A stretch of DNA of 44,884 bases from JALHOM01 sp964444225 (GTDB lineage: Bacteria > Patescibacteriota > Saccharimonadia > Saccharimonadales > 2-12-FULL-41-12), in assembly GCA_964444225.1 (NCBI GenBank), contig CAYUFM010000009.1, forward strand, positions 1 to 44,884, read 5' to 3'. Made by a program: the position numbers and the translations under genes. Below the pieces are notes generated by a model. The model was not told the origin of the DNA. It was given only the letters and a program-made list of their open reading frames with translations, and ran no database searches. This document shows positions 32,388-41,355 of the stretch, one piece after another (the stretch's first letter is position 1; each line of letters opens with the position of its first letter).

Positions 32388-33044
32388 CTAAACAACAACA
32401 CGTTTTGCGCGTTTTACGCGAGTTCGAGAACGACCCGAGGGAGTGACAAGTTTTTTTAATTTATCTTCAATTAAATCTGCTTTTTCAGCTTGGCCAGTAG
32501 ATCGGTATGCTTCAGACAATAAATTATAAGCTTCATGTGTTGGCTCAAGTTCTACCGCCTTTTCTAATTCTTCGATCATTCGTTTCTCGTTTCCAAGCTT
32601 CTCTAACGCTTTAGCAATAGCAATGTGGCGGGCCGCCATGGCTTCGTCTAATTTTAAGGCCTCATCAAAAGCCGTTACTGACTTTTGATAATTTTCTGTT
32701 TCATAAAAAATAAGCCCTAAGTTGTGCAAGCTAGAGGCTGTTGGCTCAATACTACAGGCGATCTCAAAACAATCAATCGCGTCTTTATATTCTTTTTGCT
32801 TAGCGTATAAAATGCCCAGGCGGTTATAGGCTGCGGCGTTCTTTTCATCAATTTTAAGAATAGCTAGCAAAGCCTTCTCTGCTTTTAAAAGTCGATTTTC
32901 ACGCATGCCCTGGTGAACAATATCCCAAAGTTTGCCCATTCGGTCGCTGATTTTATGTGGGATATCTGGATGTTCTTCGTCATGCTTAGAAAATGATCTA
33001 AGCGTAAGCGCACCAATTCCAGCCAATATTAATAATTCGTACAT
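32388..33044 (-). CDS. membrane-anchored TPR protein
   Basis: 218 residues. A short hydrophobic N-terminus (YELLILAGIGALTL) is followed by four or so tetratricopeptide repeats (~50-195), e.g. AAAYNRLGILYAKQKEYKDA and SSLHNLGLIFYETENYQKSV, and a basic tail (RTRVKRAKRVVV). TPRs bind proteins; the partner is unknown. It is the first AT-rich gene after the secretion module and is followed upstream by the holB-like gene in the same direction. Confidence 0.85.
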   Translation of the reverse strand: MYELLILAGIGALTLRSFSKHDEEHPDIPHKISDRMGKLWDIVHQGMRENRLLKAEKALLAILKIDEKNAAAYNRLGILYAKQKEYKDAIDCFEIACSIEPTASSLHNLGLIFYETENYQKSVTAFDEALKLDEAMAARHIAIAKALEKLGNEKRMIEELEKAVELEPTHEAYNLLSEAYRSTGQAEKADLIEDKLKKLVTPSGRSRTRVKRAKRVVV

Positions 33045-33077
33045 GTTATTCGTATAATTATACCATTTCTAGTCAAA

Positions 33078-33926
33078 TTATATCTTTAAAAACAGCCTTG
33101 TTAGAGCCAATTTTTTACTTAGACCCTGGCCTATATCTTTTTTACATTCAATGACAGCGAGCAGTCGGGTGTGGGCTATTTTAATATTACTGTTCTTTGC
33201 AACACTTACTCCGTATGAAGCATTTAAAATTCTGAAAATTCCTCCTAAGAAAACTTCGAGTTCGATGTCTTTATTTTTGATAATTTTATCGACTTCTGCA
33301 ATCTGAATATATTTTGGTTTTTTTAATAAGTCTTTAGCATATTCTATAGCTTTAATCAGTGGATGGTCGGTCTTATCGCCAAGTAAACTAACAAGTAAGC
33401 CAGCCTGACCCATGCTGAGAATATGGGCTTTTGTTACTTCAGGCTCGGGGAATTCTAGCTCATTTATTGCTTGCTTTAGGCTTATTGGCCTAACGGCAAC
33501 TTTTTTGACGCGAGAATAAATTGTCTGCAGAACTCCCGCCTCATTGTTGATGGTAATTATTATCAAAGTATCGGTTGGTGGTTCTTCCAGTGTCTTGAGG
33601 AGTGAATTTTGCGCCTCGTGCCCAAAACTATCAAAATTATTAATGATTACTGCTCGTCGGAAAGCATTTTTCCCATAAGTACTTAGGCTAAGGTTCTTTT
33701 GCAAAATTCTCACATCATCTATTCCTACGAATTTAGCGTCGATGCTAATTACACTACTACCAGATTTATTAAATTCGGGATCTAAAGTTTTGGCCACTAT
33801 TTCTTCGGCAATAGTGGTTTTACCAGATCCGTTAGGACCAATTAGGGCAAGGCACGGAAAATTAGAAGCCAAGAAAATATCAATTTGTTTTTTTGTTATT
33901 GGGTCGATTAGTACTTTTTTGTTCAT
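33078..33926 (-). CDS. holB: DNA polymerase III delta-prime-like clamp-loader subunit
   Basis: 282 residues of the AAA+ clamp-loader family: P-loop GPNGSGKT (30-37), RRAVIINNFDSF as the Walker B strand, and the SRC-like region AQNSLLKTLEEPP, diagnostic of delta-prime/DnaX. The typical zinc-binding Cys cluster is absent. It loads the sliding clamp with DnaX and HolA. The start at 33926 lies 3 bases below the rluA-like stop, so they are cotranscribed. Confidence 0.85.
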   Translation of the reverse strand: MNKKVLIDPITKKQIDIFLASNFPCLALIGPNGSGKTTIAEEIVAKTLDPEFNKSGSSVISIDAKFVGIDDVRILQKNLSLSTYGKNAFRRAVIINNFDSFGHEAQNSLLKTLEEPPTDTLIIITINNEAGVLQTIYSRVKKVAVRPISLKQAINELEFPEPEVTKAHILSMGQAGLLVSLLGDKTDHPLIKAIEYAKDLLKKPKYIQIAEVDKIIKNKDIELEVFLGGIFRILNASYGVSVAKNSNIKIAHTRLLAVIECKKDIGQGLSKKLALTRLFLKI

Positions 33927-33929
33927 TAC

Positions 33930-34772
33930 TTACAATACAAACTCTGGCGGTAGTTTGGTGTCAAAAGTTTTTCGCTCACCACCTGGAATTGTGATCTCTA
34001 AGGTTTTGGCATGCAACAGCATTCTATCATTGCTAGCTCCGCCATACATGACATCACCAACTATGGGATTATTTAAGTGGTTGAGGTGCACACGCAATTG
34101 ATGTGTCCGGCCAGTAATTGGTTTTAACTCTAGTAATGATAGGTTTTCACTACTCTCAATCACTTTATACTCAGTTTGGGCAGACTTGCCATTGTTATTT
34201 ACACGAAAAGTCTGAGGTTTTTTGGGATTACGGTCTATAGGTAGATCTATCATGGCGTGCGCCTGCTTAGGAACTCCAGATACAACGGCAACATAAGTTT
34301 TTTTGGCTTTCCGAGTCTGGAATTGCTTTTGCAAGAATCCTAGAGAAGTTTTATTTTTAGCACAAATCATAACTCCGCTAGTAGCCCTGTCTAGTCGATG
34401 CACTATGCCTCCGCGGTCATTATCTGCCGGAAAATCGAAGCCTTTTCTATCCTTTAGCCAGCTGGCAACCGTGGCTTCTGGGTTATAAGCGCCTTTACTA
34501 TGGACCAAAACACCAAGGGGCTTATTAACAACTACACAATTCTCATCTTCATAAATAACCTCTAGGTTTAAGTTTTGCTCGGGTTCTGCGAGATTGGCTT
34601 CATCAAGGTCCACTTTCTCAGTACCAACAACACTAAAACTAGGTTTTACTTGAACTGTCCCAGACACCTTAACGTGCCCGTTTTTTATAAGTTTCTGAAT
34701 CAGTGCCCGTGAGTAATTAGGATATTTTTGGGCAACGTACGCATCAAGTCGTACTTTTTTAGACTCTTCCAT
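33930..34772 (-). CDS. RluA-family 23S rRNA pseudouridine synthase
   Basis: 280 residues: an N-terminal S4 RNA-binding domain (~6-55, RLDAYVAQKYPNYSRALIQKLI), then the RluA catalytic domain with VHRLDRATSG (Asp128 is the catalytic residue) and TGRTHQLRVHL. It isomerises uridines in rRNA. S4 plus RluA is the RluD-like form, but the exact site cannot be told. Seven bases separate it from trpS. Confidence 0.92.
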   Translation of the reverse strand: MEESKKVRLDAYVAQKYPNYSRALIQKLIKNGHVKVSGTVQVKPSFSVVGTEKVDLDEANLAEPEQNLNLEVIYEDENCVVVNKPLGVLVHSKGAYNPEATVASWLKDRKGFDFPADNDRGGIVHRLDRATSGVMICAKNKTSLGFLQKQFQTRKAKKTYVAVVSGVPKQAHAMIDLPIDRNPKKPQTFRVNNNGKSAQTEYKVIESSENLSLLELKPITGRTHQLRVHLNHLNNPIVGDVMYGGASNDRMLLHAKTLEITIPGGERKTFDTKLPPEFVL

Positions 34773-34779
34773 ATTTTTA

Positions 34780-35802
34780 CTACCTCAGACCTACGGCTTT
34801 TTGAACGCGAGCTAATGTCGCTTTAGCTACAATGTTCATGTCTGTTTCTGACTGCTCAAGCTTTTTCATAAGTTTGCTGTCATCAACCTTTGATAGTTTG
34901 GTTTGGAAATCATTTAGAAAGTAAGCCATTTTGCTAGCTAGTTCTTCTTTAAGCGGTCCGTACATTGTTTGACCTTCGTAGCGCACGGCAACTTCTTTAG
35001 GGTCTATACCTTCTAAAAGCGCTAGGATATCTATCAAATTACTTAGTCCTGGACGTGCTTTAGGGTCATAAGCAACTGAGCCTTCACTATCTGTTGTAGC
35101 ACTCATAATCTTCTTTTTTGCTGTCTCAGGCGAGTCGGTGAGGAAAATTACGCCCTTACCTGAATCATCGCTTTTACTCATTTTTTTGCTAGGGTCGCTT
35201 AAGTCCATGATCCTTAGGCCTTGGTCGCGCGCAAAAAATTCATGTTGTTTTTTAGCCTCTAGCGGAACGGTAAATAATTCACCAAATTTGCTGTTCATGC
35301 GCTGTGCAATATCTCGGGTAAATTCTAGATGTTGTGTCTGATCATCGCCAACCGGTACATATGTAGCGCTATAAAGCAGTATATCGGCCGCCATCAGCAC
35401 CGGATAGTTGAATAACCCAACTGTTGACTGATCGGAATTAGCAGATTTATCTTTGTACTGAGTCATGCGTGACATTTCACCCATGCCAGTAAAACAATCT
35501 AGTACCCAAGTTAGCTCGCTGTGGGCTGGGACGAAACTTTGGCGGTAAATGTGAACGTCTGAATTGTCTAGTGGTAGTCCAGAAGCTACAAACATCCTCA
35601 ATGTTGAGTTAATTTGACCTTGAAGCAAAGTATGGTCTATTGGAGTAGTAAAGCTATGCAGATCTGGCACAAATAGATTTACCTGATATTCTCCGGCATG
35701 TTTGTTTGCCATATCAATAATTGGCAACAATGCGCCAAAATAGTTACCAATATGCAAATCATTATTGGCCCTAAGACCAGTTAAAATTACTTTTTTACTC
35801 AC
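34780..35802 (-). CDS. trpS: tryptophanyl-tRNA synthetase
   Basis: 340 residues, class Ic synthetase. HIGN (17-20) in ANNDLHIGNYFGAL, the Trp-pocket region MAADILLYSATYVPVGDDQTQHLE, and KKMSKSDDS near 207 are all present. It charges the tRNA-Trp seen at 9494. No T-box precedes it; the gene is 17 bases from the upstream membrane-protein gene. Confidence 0.97.
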   Translation of the reverse strand: MSKKVILTGLRANNDLHIGNYFGALLPIIDMANKHAGEYQVNLFVPDLHSFTTPIDHTLLQGQINSTLRMFVASGLPLDNSDVHIYRQSFVPAHSELTWVLDCFTGMGEMSRMTQYKDKSANSDQSTVGLFNYPVLMAADILLYSATYVPVGDDQTQHLEFTRDIAQRMNSKFGELFTVPLEAKKQHEFFARDQGLRIMDLSDPSKKMSKSDDSGKGVIFLTDSPETAKKKIMSATTDSEGSVAYDPKARPGLSNLIDILALLEGIDPKEVAVRYEGQTMYGPLKEELASKMAYFLNDFQTKLSKVDDSKLMKKLEQSETDMNIVAKATLARVQKAVGLR

Positions 35803-35819
35803 GATACTTACATTATAAC

Positions 35820-36233
35820 TTAAAAGAGTTTGGTTACGACACTATATGTCACAACACTTATAAGGCAACATAGGATTGTACCCCAGACCATATCTATAGC
35901 CGTAATTTTAAAAGGCCAATTTTTAAATATTGCATTAGATGTTAGATCAAAAGTAGCATAAGTAAAAAATCCAAAAAGAGCGCCATAAAGCGCAGCATAA
36001 CCCAGGCTAGACTTTTGTAGCGCCGGAATAATTACAAAGACCAAAAGACCAACAAGAAAAATTGAGTAAAAGGCAATAGCGGCCGGAACATTAGGTTTAT
36101 CGGCCATAAGGTGTCCAATATTATCGCGGTATACCTTTGGCGCTACTTTAGCTAGCCAGATAAAATCGATTATTGAAAAGCTAATTGCGCTCACTAAATA
36201 CGTAACAACAACTTGCGTAACTCCAATATTCAT
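35820..36233 (-). CDS. DUF2177-family membrane protein
   Basis: 137 residues with four hydrophobic helices. Features of DUF2177 are the FSIIDFIWLAKVAPKVY start and the TYATFDLTSNAIFKNWP segment. The function of the family is unknown. It is often encoded beside DUF1295 proteins, as here (7 bases away). Confidence 0.8.
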   Translation of the reverse strand: MNIGVTQVVVTYLVSAISFSIIDFIWLAKVAPKVYRDNIGHLMADKPNVPAAIAFYSIFLVGLLVFVIIPALQKSSLGYAALYGALFGFFTYATFDLTSNAIFKNWPFKITAIDMVWGTILCCLISVVTYSVVTKLF

Positions 36234-36240
36234 AACTTAA

Positions 36241-37014
36241 TCATACTACTCTTTTAAAAAAATGTGGAAATATGGGGCTAGTTTTACGGGCGTATTCTTT
36301 AAATTCTTTATTGTCTTTAAAATTTTTTTCGGCCAAAGGTACACCTGAGACATATTTTAGTAAGTAAGCTATCAAAATTGGGCTGACTATAGCAATCAAT
36401 CCGTACTTTAGACCAGCAACTATCATAAACAGTCCAACCCACTGACAAATTTCGCCAAAGTAATTTGGATGTCGAGAAAACTCCCACAATCCTTTGTTCA
36501 TAATTTGGCCTGGTTTTTTGGTTTTTAAAAACTCTTTTAGTTGGCGGTCAGCCGTCGATTCGTAACTAAAGCCAAATATCCAAATTAAAACTCCTAGTAA
36601 ACTAAGTAGCGAAAGCGTGTCATTGCCATACTTTGCTGCAATAAATAATGGTGCAGATATTACTAAAGCGATTACTCCTTGTAGCCAAAATACTCTTGGC
36701 AAAGACTTAAGCATATAATTTTTACCGCCTTTTGCGCGCCACTCAGCATAGCGTCTGTCTTCTGGCTTGGTTAGATTACGCAGTCCAATATGCAATGCTA
36801 GCCTTGCGCCCCAAATAAGGATCAGTATAAAAACCACAAAGAACGTTAGAGGAACATAATCAAGTCTAGATAAAAGTAAAGATCCAATAAGTATGAAAAT
36901 TGTACCCCATGCTACGTCAGCAAAAGAGTTGTTTTTACGTAAGCTAGCTAAAGCCCACCAAAATGTCATATAAATCAGCACCCAAATTGTTACAAAAAAA
37001 ATAAGACCCGACAT
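36241..37014 (-). CDS. DUF1295 (steroid reductase/ICMT-like) membrane protein
   Basis: 257 residues, about six transmembrane helices, with SRHPNYFGEICQW near residue 180, the signature shared by steroid 5-alpha-reductase and isoprenylcysteine methyltransferase-like DUF1295 proteins. Likely a lipid-modifying enzyme using a nucleotide cofactor or SAM; the substrate is unknown. It pairs with the DUF2177 gene downstream. Confidence 0.85.
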   Translation of the reverse strand: MSGLIFFVTIWVLIYMTFWWALASLRKNNSFADVAWGTIFILIGSLLLSRLDYVPLTFFVVFILILIWGARLALHIGLRNLTKPEDRRYAEWRAKGGKNYMLKSLPRVFWLQGVIALVISAPLFIAAKYGNDTLSLLSLLGVLIWIFGFSYESTADRQLKEFLKTKKPGQIMNKGLWEFSRHPNYFGEICQWVGLFMIVAGLKYGLIAIVSPILIAYLLKYVSGVPLAEKNFKDNKEFKEYARKTSPIFPHFFKRVV

Positions 37015-37053
37015 ATCTATATATAGTATAGCAGGGTCTTAATTTTACAGTCT

Positions 37054-37443
37054 TTAACGCTTTGTAAACTGACGTTGCTTACGAGCTTTTTTAAGACCAA
37101 ATTTCTTTCGTTCTTTCTCGCGCGGGTCACGCCCCAGCAGTTCGGCTCGCCTTAGAGTATTCTTTAGAGTTTCATCGGCTTCAACTAATGCTTTAGCGAT
37201 TCCTAGTCGAATAGCATCCACTTGTCCACTAGTACCACCTCCGGATACTTTAACGGACACATCGTACTTGCCATTTAGTTCTAAAACGTTAAAAGGTTTG
37301 CCAATCTCGTTAATCAAAGATTTGCTTGATGCAAAATAGTCATCTGCAGTTTTGTCATTTATGACAACTTTGCCGGTGCCTTTTTGCAACCGAACTCTAG
37401 CTGTTGCGCTTTTGCGTCGACCTAATGCGTAAAAATATGCCAT
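37054..37443 (-). CDS. rpsI: 30S ribosomal protein S9
   Basis: 129 residues, standard S9: YALGRRKSATARVRL start, GGGTSGQVDAIRLGIAKAL middle, and KARKQRQFTKR end, whose basic tail reaches the P site. Its ATG overlaps the rplM stop by one base (TAATG). Last gene of the alpha/L13 cluster. Confidence 0.97.
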   Translation of the reverse strand: MAYFYALGRRKSATARVRLQKGTGKVVINDKTADDYFASSKSLINEIGKPFNVLELNGKYDVSVKVSGGGTSGQVDAIRLGIAKALVEADETLKNTLRRAELLGRDPREKERKKFGLKKARKQRQFTKR

Positions 37444-37883
37444 TATTTTGTTCCTTTCAGGCTAAGAGCCTCCGGTTTTTGAGCTTCGTGGCCATGCTCA
37501 GTACCTGTGTAGATTTTTAGCCTTGCCAAGCGTTCATCACGGAGTTTATTAACTGGCAACATGCCACGAATGGACTTCATTATTACTCGAGTTGAGTCCT
37601 TGTCCATTTCGTATTTTAGAGTTGTCTCAGTTAATCCACCAGGGAAATTACTGTGCTTGTAGTACATCTTGTCTTCCATTTTCTTACCGGTAACCACAAG
37701 TTTGTCAGCGTTAATTACTATTACGTAGTCACCGCAATCAATATGCTTTGTAAACATTGGCTTACCTTTGCCAATAAGCAGTTCTGCAACTTTTGTAGAA
37801 AGACGACCCAAGGGTAGTTCTGAAGCATCGACAACATACCACTTACGTGTAACGTCGCCTGGTTTTGCTGAATATGTCTTCAT
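37443..37883 (-). CDS. rplM: 50S ribosomal protein L13
   Basis: 146 residues with L13 motifs: RKWYVVDASELPLGRLSTKVAELL, GDYVIVINADK, YYKHSNFPGG and VNKLRDERLARLKIYTGTEH. An early assembly protein of the large subunit. TAATG junctions couple it to rplQ upstream and rpsI downstream. Confidence 0.97.
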   Translation of the reverse strand: MKTYSAKPGDVTRKWYVVDASELPLGRLSTKVAELLIGKGKPMFTKHIDCGDYVIVINADKLVVTGKKMEDKMYYKHSNFPGGLTETTLKYEMDKDSTRVIMKSIRGMLPVNKLRDERLARLKIYTGTEHGHEAQKPEALSLKGTK

Positions 37884-38359
37884 TATTTCTTCTCGACTTT
37901 CTTTTCAGGAGCTTTTTTGGCAGTCGTCTTAGCAACTGGCTTCTTTGCAGATGTAACTGGCTTTTCTACTTCAGCTTTTGCTTTTGGAGCTGGCTTTGTA
38001 AGATCATCAACGAAACTGACTGTAGCCATCTGGGCATTGTCTCCGCGACGCATTGTAGTGCGCTCTACCTTTAGATGACCGCTTGTTCGACCAGATAGTT
38101 TAGGAGCGATTTCATCCATAAGTTTGTGTGCACTTTCAATAGTCTGTAACTTAGCGATTATCTGTCGGCGATTGTGTAAACCACCTTTTTTAGCTTTGGT
38201 GATTAAGCGCTCAGCATAAGGCACAATTTCTTTAGCCTTTGGCAAAGTAGTCTCGATACTCTCGTATTTAATGAGCGAATCAGCCAAGCCTTTCATTAAT
38301 GCGCGCCTTTGGTCGCGTTCACGACCAAATTTACGACCTTTATATCCGTGACGGTGCAT
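37883..38359 (-). CDS. rplQ: 50S ribosomal protein L17 with Lys/Ala-rich tail
   Basis: 158 residues. The first ~115 are L17: HRHGYKGRKFGRERDQRRALMKGLA, and GLHNRRQIIAKL. About 40 extra C-terminal residues are Lys/Ala/Pro-rich (AKKPVAKTTAKKAPEKK). It lines the exit tunnel area. One base after the rpoA stop. Confidence 0.96.
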   Translation of the reverse strand: MHRHGYKGRKFGRERDQRRALMKGLADSLIKYESIETTLPKAKEIVPYAERLITKAKKGGLHNRRQIIAKLQTIESAHKLMDEIAPKLSGRTSGHLKVERTTMRRGDNAQMATVSFVDDLTKPAPKAKAEVEKPVTSAKKPVAKTTAKKAPEKKVEKK

Positions 38360-38360
38360 A

Positions 38361-39308
38361 CTAAAACTCCATCTCCGCCATTTTTTCTTTAACTTCGTCT
38401 AGAGCCTTGCTTCCAAAACCTTTAAGGTCTCTTAGCTCAATGTCGCTTAGAGAAAAAAGATCTTTAAGCGTGTGGATATCGTTGTTTACAAGGGCATTAG
38501 TTGTGCGAGCAGACAAGTTTAGATCTTCAATAGAAGTCATTAGGGCTGGAGAATCCAAGCCGTCCTCAATAGAACCTGCTGGTCCACTTGCGTTAGATGG
38601 GCTAAGTGGTGCAGTTGCCTCAATCTTTGTTTTGCCAGCTAGGGCTGTGTATTGATTTACTAAAATAGCGGCTGCTTCCTCGAAGGCATCGCTTGGTGTG
38701 ATTGACCCATCGGTCTCTACAGTAATAAGTAGCTTATCTAGGTCGGTCATTTGTCCAACACGAGTGTTTTCTACCCTATAACGAACTCTTTGTACCGGGC
38801 TAAACAGCGCATCAATAGCAATTTGATCAGTTGCACGTGAGTCTGAAACTTCTTCGACTGTTCGGTATCCACGACCAACTTCTACGGTAATTTCTGCTGA
38901 AAAGTTTGCTTTGTCGTCTAGTGTTGCAATAACATGGTCTGGATTAACAACTTCTACGTCGGAGTTAAGTGAGATATCTTTTGCAGTAATTACGCCTTTG
39001 CCTTTTTTAGCAATCTTAAGCGTTTGTGGCTCACCACTAAATACTTTGAAAACGACACCTTTTAAGTTAAGAATAACCTGGACAATATCTTCTTTTACTC
39101 CTGGGATAGTTGTAAATTCATGACTTGCACCATCAAAACGAACGTTAGTAATGGCAGATCCTGCGAGTGAAGATAGTAGTACTCGGCGAAGGCTGTTTCC
39201 TAGTGTCATTCCGTAACCGCTATGAAGTGGTTCGATGCTGAAAGTTGCGCTGTTATTGCCATGATCATCGACGTTAACAACTCCTGGTGTGTGTATAGTT
39301 TTTGACAT
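38361..39308 (-). CDS. rpoA: RNA polymerase alpha subunit
   Basis: 315 residues: the N-terminal assembly domain with PLHSGYGMTLGNSLRRVLLSS and RGYRTVEEV, then the C-terminal domain (~245-315) with LNLSARTTNALVNNDIHTLKDL and LRDLKGFGSKALDEV that contacts UP elements and activators. Both domains intact. Between rpsD and rplQ as in most bacteria. Confidence 0.98.
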   Translation of the reverse strand: MSKTIHTPGVVNVDDHGNNSATFSIEPLHSGYGMTLGNSLRRVLLSSLAGSAITNVRFDGASHEFTTIPGVKEDIVQVILNLKGVVFKVFSGEPQTLKIAKKGKGVITAKDISLNSDVEVVNPDHVIATLDDKANFSAEITVEVGRGYRTVEEVSDSRATDQIAIDALFSPVQRVRYRVENTRVGQMTDLDKLLITVETDGSITPSDAFEEAAAILVNQYTALAGKTKIEATAPLSPSNASGPAGSIEDGLDSPALMTSIEDLNLSARTTNALVNNDIHTLKDLFSLSDIELRDLKGFGSKALDEVKEKMAEMEF

Positions 39309-39321
39309 ATTTCTGCCTCCC

Positions 39322-39939
39322 TTATCTTGAGTAGTACTCTACAATTAATTGTTCGTTTATATCTGCTTCTGCTTCTTCTCTAGTTGGTACGCCCGTTACA
39401 GAGATAGTGAATTTCTTTCGGTCAACTTTAAGCCAACCCGGTAGGTCATTTACCGCTGGGCTAACATTATCTAGATTCTTGAAGTATTCACTTTTTTGGC
39501 TTTTAGCTCTAACAACTAATACGTCTCCGGCTTTTAGGCGGATTGATGGAATATCAACACGGCGACCATTAAGCTCGAAGTGCCCGTGAGTCATCAATTG
39601 ACGACTTGCCCGGCGACTTGTAGCAAAACCTGAGCGGTAAACGGCGTTGTCGGCACGTTGCTCCAAAAGTCGTAATAAGACTTCGCCAGACTGGCCTTGG
39701 CTTCGTGAAGCTTCTTTCATAAGGTTAGAAAATTGCTTTTCTAGCAAGCCGTAAAGTCTTTTGACCTTTTGCTTCTCACGAAGTTGAATGCTGTATTGAC
39801 TTGCTTTTTGTCTAAATGCTCCGGCTTTTTGTTGTCCGGGAGGTGTTGAGCGCTTCATTAAAGCTTTGTGAGCTTTGGGGTGAAGGGCATAGCCTTCACG
39901 ACGACTCATTTTTACAATAGATTGTGTATCTCTAGCCAT
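39322..39939 (-). CDS. rpsD: 30S ribosomal protein S4
   Basis: 205 residues: QLREKQKVKRLYGLLEKQF and the S4 RNA-binding domain (~95-155; RRASRQLMTHGHFELNGRRVDIPS). No zinc-binding Cys. Initiates small-subunit assembly and in some bacteria represses this operon. Two bases after rpsK. Confidence 0.97.
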   Translation of the reverse strand: MARDTQSIVKMSRREGYALHPKAHKALMKRSTPPGQQKAGAFRQKASQYSIQLREKQKVKRLYGLLEKQFSNLMKEASRSQGQSGEVLLRLLEQRADNAVYRSGFATSRRASRQLMTHGHFELNGRRVDIPSIRLKAGDVLVVRAKSQKSEYFKNLDNVSPAVNDLPGWLKVDRKKFTISVTGVPTREEAEADINEQLIVEYYSR

Positions 39940-39941
39940 TT

Positions 39942-40397
39942 TTATACCCTACGAGCTTTCTTTGGTCTACAACCACCATGTGGAACACCTGTTACATCCT
40001 TGATAGACTCTACAGCAACACCTGCAGCAGCCATTGCGCGAACAGCAGATTCACGCCCAAGGCCTATGCCTTTTATAAAAACATCAGCCTTAGAAAAACT
40101 GTATTGTTGTTTTGCGCTGGCTATTGCTTTTTCGGCAGCTACTTGAGCTGCGTAGGCAGTTCCTTTTTTGCTTCCTCGGAATCCACACCCACCTGCACTA
40201 GCTGATGCTAACGCACCACCACTAGGGTCGGTAATAGTGATAATGGTGTTATTGAAACTAGCTTGCACATGAACTTGACCAGATGCAACGACGCGCTTTG
40301 ACTTCTTTTTCTTTGGAGTCGAAGCACTCGATGTTTCTGTTGTTGCAGTAGTAACTTCTGTAGTTTGTTCGGTTGATTTAATTTCTTCTTCTGACAT
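39942..40397 (-). CDS. rpsK: 30S ribosomal protein S11 with N-terminal extension
   Basis: 151 residues. The C-terminal ~115 are S11: GQVHVQASFNNTIITITD, GCGFRGSKKGTAYAAQ, GRESAVRAM and DVTGVPHGGCRPKKARRV. The first ~30 are a Thr/Glu/Ser-rich stretch ending in KKKKSKR, not found in ordinary S11. Confidence 0.96.
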   Translation of the reverse strand: MSEEEIKSTEQTTEVTTATTETSSASTPKKKKSKRVVASGQVHVQASFNNTIITITDPSGGALASASAGGCGFRGSKKGTAYAAQVAAEKAIASAKQQYSFSKADVFIKGIGLGRESAVRAMAAAGVAVESIKDVTGVPHGGCRPKKARRV

Positions 40398-40406
40398 ATG
40401 TATACC

Positions 40407-40793
40407 TTAAGTTTTAGAAGCTACCTTCTTAGCTGTTCCGCCGACAGTAGTCTTTTTGCCACGGCGAGTTCTGGCGTTAGTTTTAGTCCTCTGACCACGA
40501 CTAGGAAGGTTGGCTTTGTGGCGTATTCCTCTATAGCTATTTATGTCTTTAAGTCTCTTAATGTTTCCAGTTACTACTCGCTGAAGTTCACCTTCAGTTG
40601 TGTAGCCTTCTGCAATAACATCAGAAATCCGACTAATCTCGGCATCGGTTAGGTCTTTTACTCGAACTGTAGGCTCAACTTTTGCTGCAACCAGTATATC
40701 AATGGCGAACTTAGGACCTATGCCGTAAACATAAGTTAAGGCAACGTGGATTTGTTTTTCGTTAGGAATCGTAACTCCAGAAATTCTAGCCAT
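40407..40793 (-). CDS. rpsM: 30S ribosomal protein S13
   Basis: 128 residues: ARISGVTIPNEKQIHVALTY, YGIGP, YRGIRHKANLPSRGQRTKTNARTRRG. Bridges the subunits at the head. Three bases after rpmJ. Confidence 0.97.
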   Translation of the reverse strand: MARISGVTIPNEKQIHVALTYVYGIGPKFAIDILVAAKVEPTVRVKDLTDAEISRISDVIAEGYTTEGELQRVVTGNIKRLKDINSYRGIRHKANLPSRGQRTKTNARTRRGKKTTVGGTAKKVASKT

Positions 40794-40795
40794 AT

Positions 40796-40912
40796 TTAAC
40801 CTTGCCTCTGCTTGTGTTTTGGCTTTAGCTTATTTATTACGTAGATTCTACCTTTGCGACGAACAATTTTGTCGTCAGGCGAAATCTTCTTTACACTTGC
40901 ACGTACTTTCAT
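40796..40912 (-). CDS. rpmJ: 50S ribosomal protein L36 (cysteine-free)
   Basis: A 38-residue ORF read from the ATG at 40912: MKVRASVKKISPDDKIVRRK, then GRIYVINKLKPKHKQRQG. It is L36 by the MKVR start and PKHKQRQG end. The zinc-binding Cys/His set is replaced (SPDD, INKLK), so it is the zinc-independent form. Lies between infA and rpsM, its usual place. Confidence 0.93.
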   Translation of the reverse strand: MKVRASVKKISPDDKIVRRKGRIYVINKLKPKHKQRQG

Positions 40913-41007
40913 GATTTATTGAAATCCTTTCACTGGTACGGATCCATGGGCGTAAGCACATGAACACTCTGCTTAATTTAATATTTTCTTAGACTCTTGC
41001 AATCAAT

Positions 41008-41229
41008 CTAAGATTTGCGATAGGTGATTCTACCCTTCGTAAGATCGTAAGGTGTTAACTCAACCGTTACGCTATCGCCAGGAACAATTCGGATATAGTG
41101 CTTCCTCATCTTCCCAGCAACATGAGCTATAATTTGATGGCCGTTTTGAAGTTCAACCCGAAATTGTGTTCCGGGTAGAGTCTCGGTGATTACTCCCGAA
41201 AGTTCTATAACTTCCTTTTCTTTTGCCAT
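41008..41229 (-). CDS. infA: translation initiation factor IF-1
   Basis: 73 residues from the ATG at 41229, the family's usual length: MAKEKEVIELSGVITETLPG, FRVELQNGHQIIAHVAGKMRKHYIRI, and PYDLTKGRITYR. An OB-fold that blocks the A site during initiation. A longer reading frame exists upstream but is not IF-1-like. No Shine-Dalgarno is close to the ATG; see the leader entry. Confidence 0.95.
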   Translation of the reverse strand: MAKEKEVIELSGVITETLPGTQFRVELQNGHQIIAHVAGKMRKHYIRIVPGDSVTVELTPYDLTKGRITYRKS

Positions 41230-41290
41230 AAATATATCTTCGATATATTCTGCAGTACTCGGTATACCAAGCGAACTTGGACTACCTCCG
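41230..41290 (-). promoter_or_regulatory. infA leader with displaced Shine-Dalgarno and two hairpins
   Basis: Minus strand: GGAGG (41285-41289) lies ~55 bases before the ATG. Between them are CCAAG-TTCG-CTTGG (41267-41280) and ATATATC-GAA-GATATAT (41232-41248), the latter touching the start codon. The second hairpin could regulate start access. Confidence 0.45.
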
Positions 41291-41314
41291 TGCATCAAAT
41301 ATAACTAGAAGTGA

Positions 41315-41343
41315 ATTATATCAAAAAACTACAACGTTTGTAA
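41315..41343 (-). promoter_or_regulatory. promoter of the infA-rpmJ-alpha operon
   Basis: Minus strand TTACAA (41338-41343), 17 bases, TATAAT (41315-41320), with an extended -10 TG (TGATATAAT). It lies between secY and infA, showing that infA to rpsI can be transcribed independently of the spc cluster. Confidence 0.65.
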
Positions 41344-41355
41344 AGAGTAATTTTA

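Noticed and set aside
41230..41298. N-terminally extended IF-1 (96 aa)
   Set aside because: The extra residues have no counterpart in IF-1, and the first start codons lack a ribosome site; the 73-aa form has the standard length.
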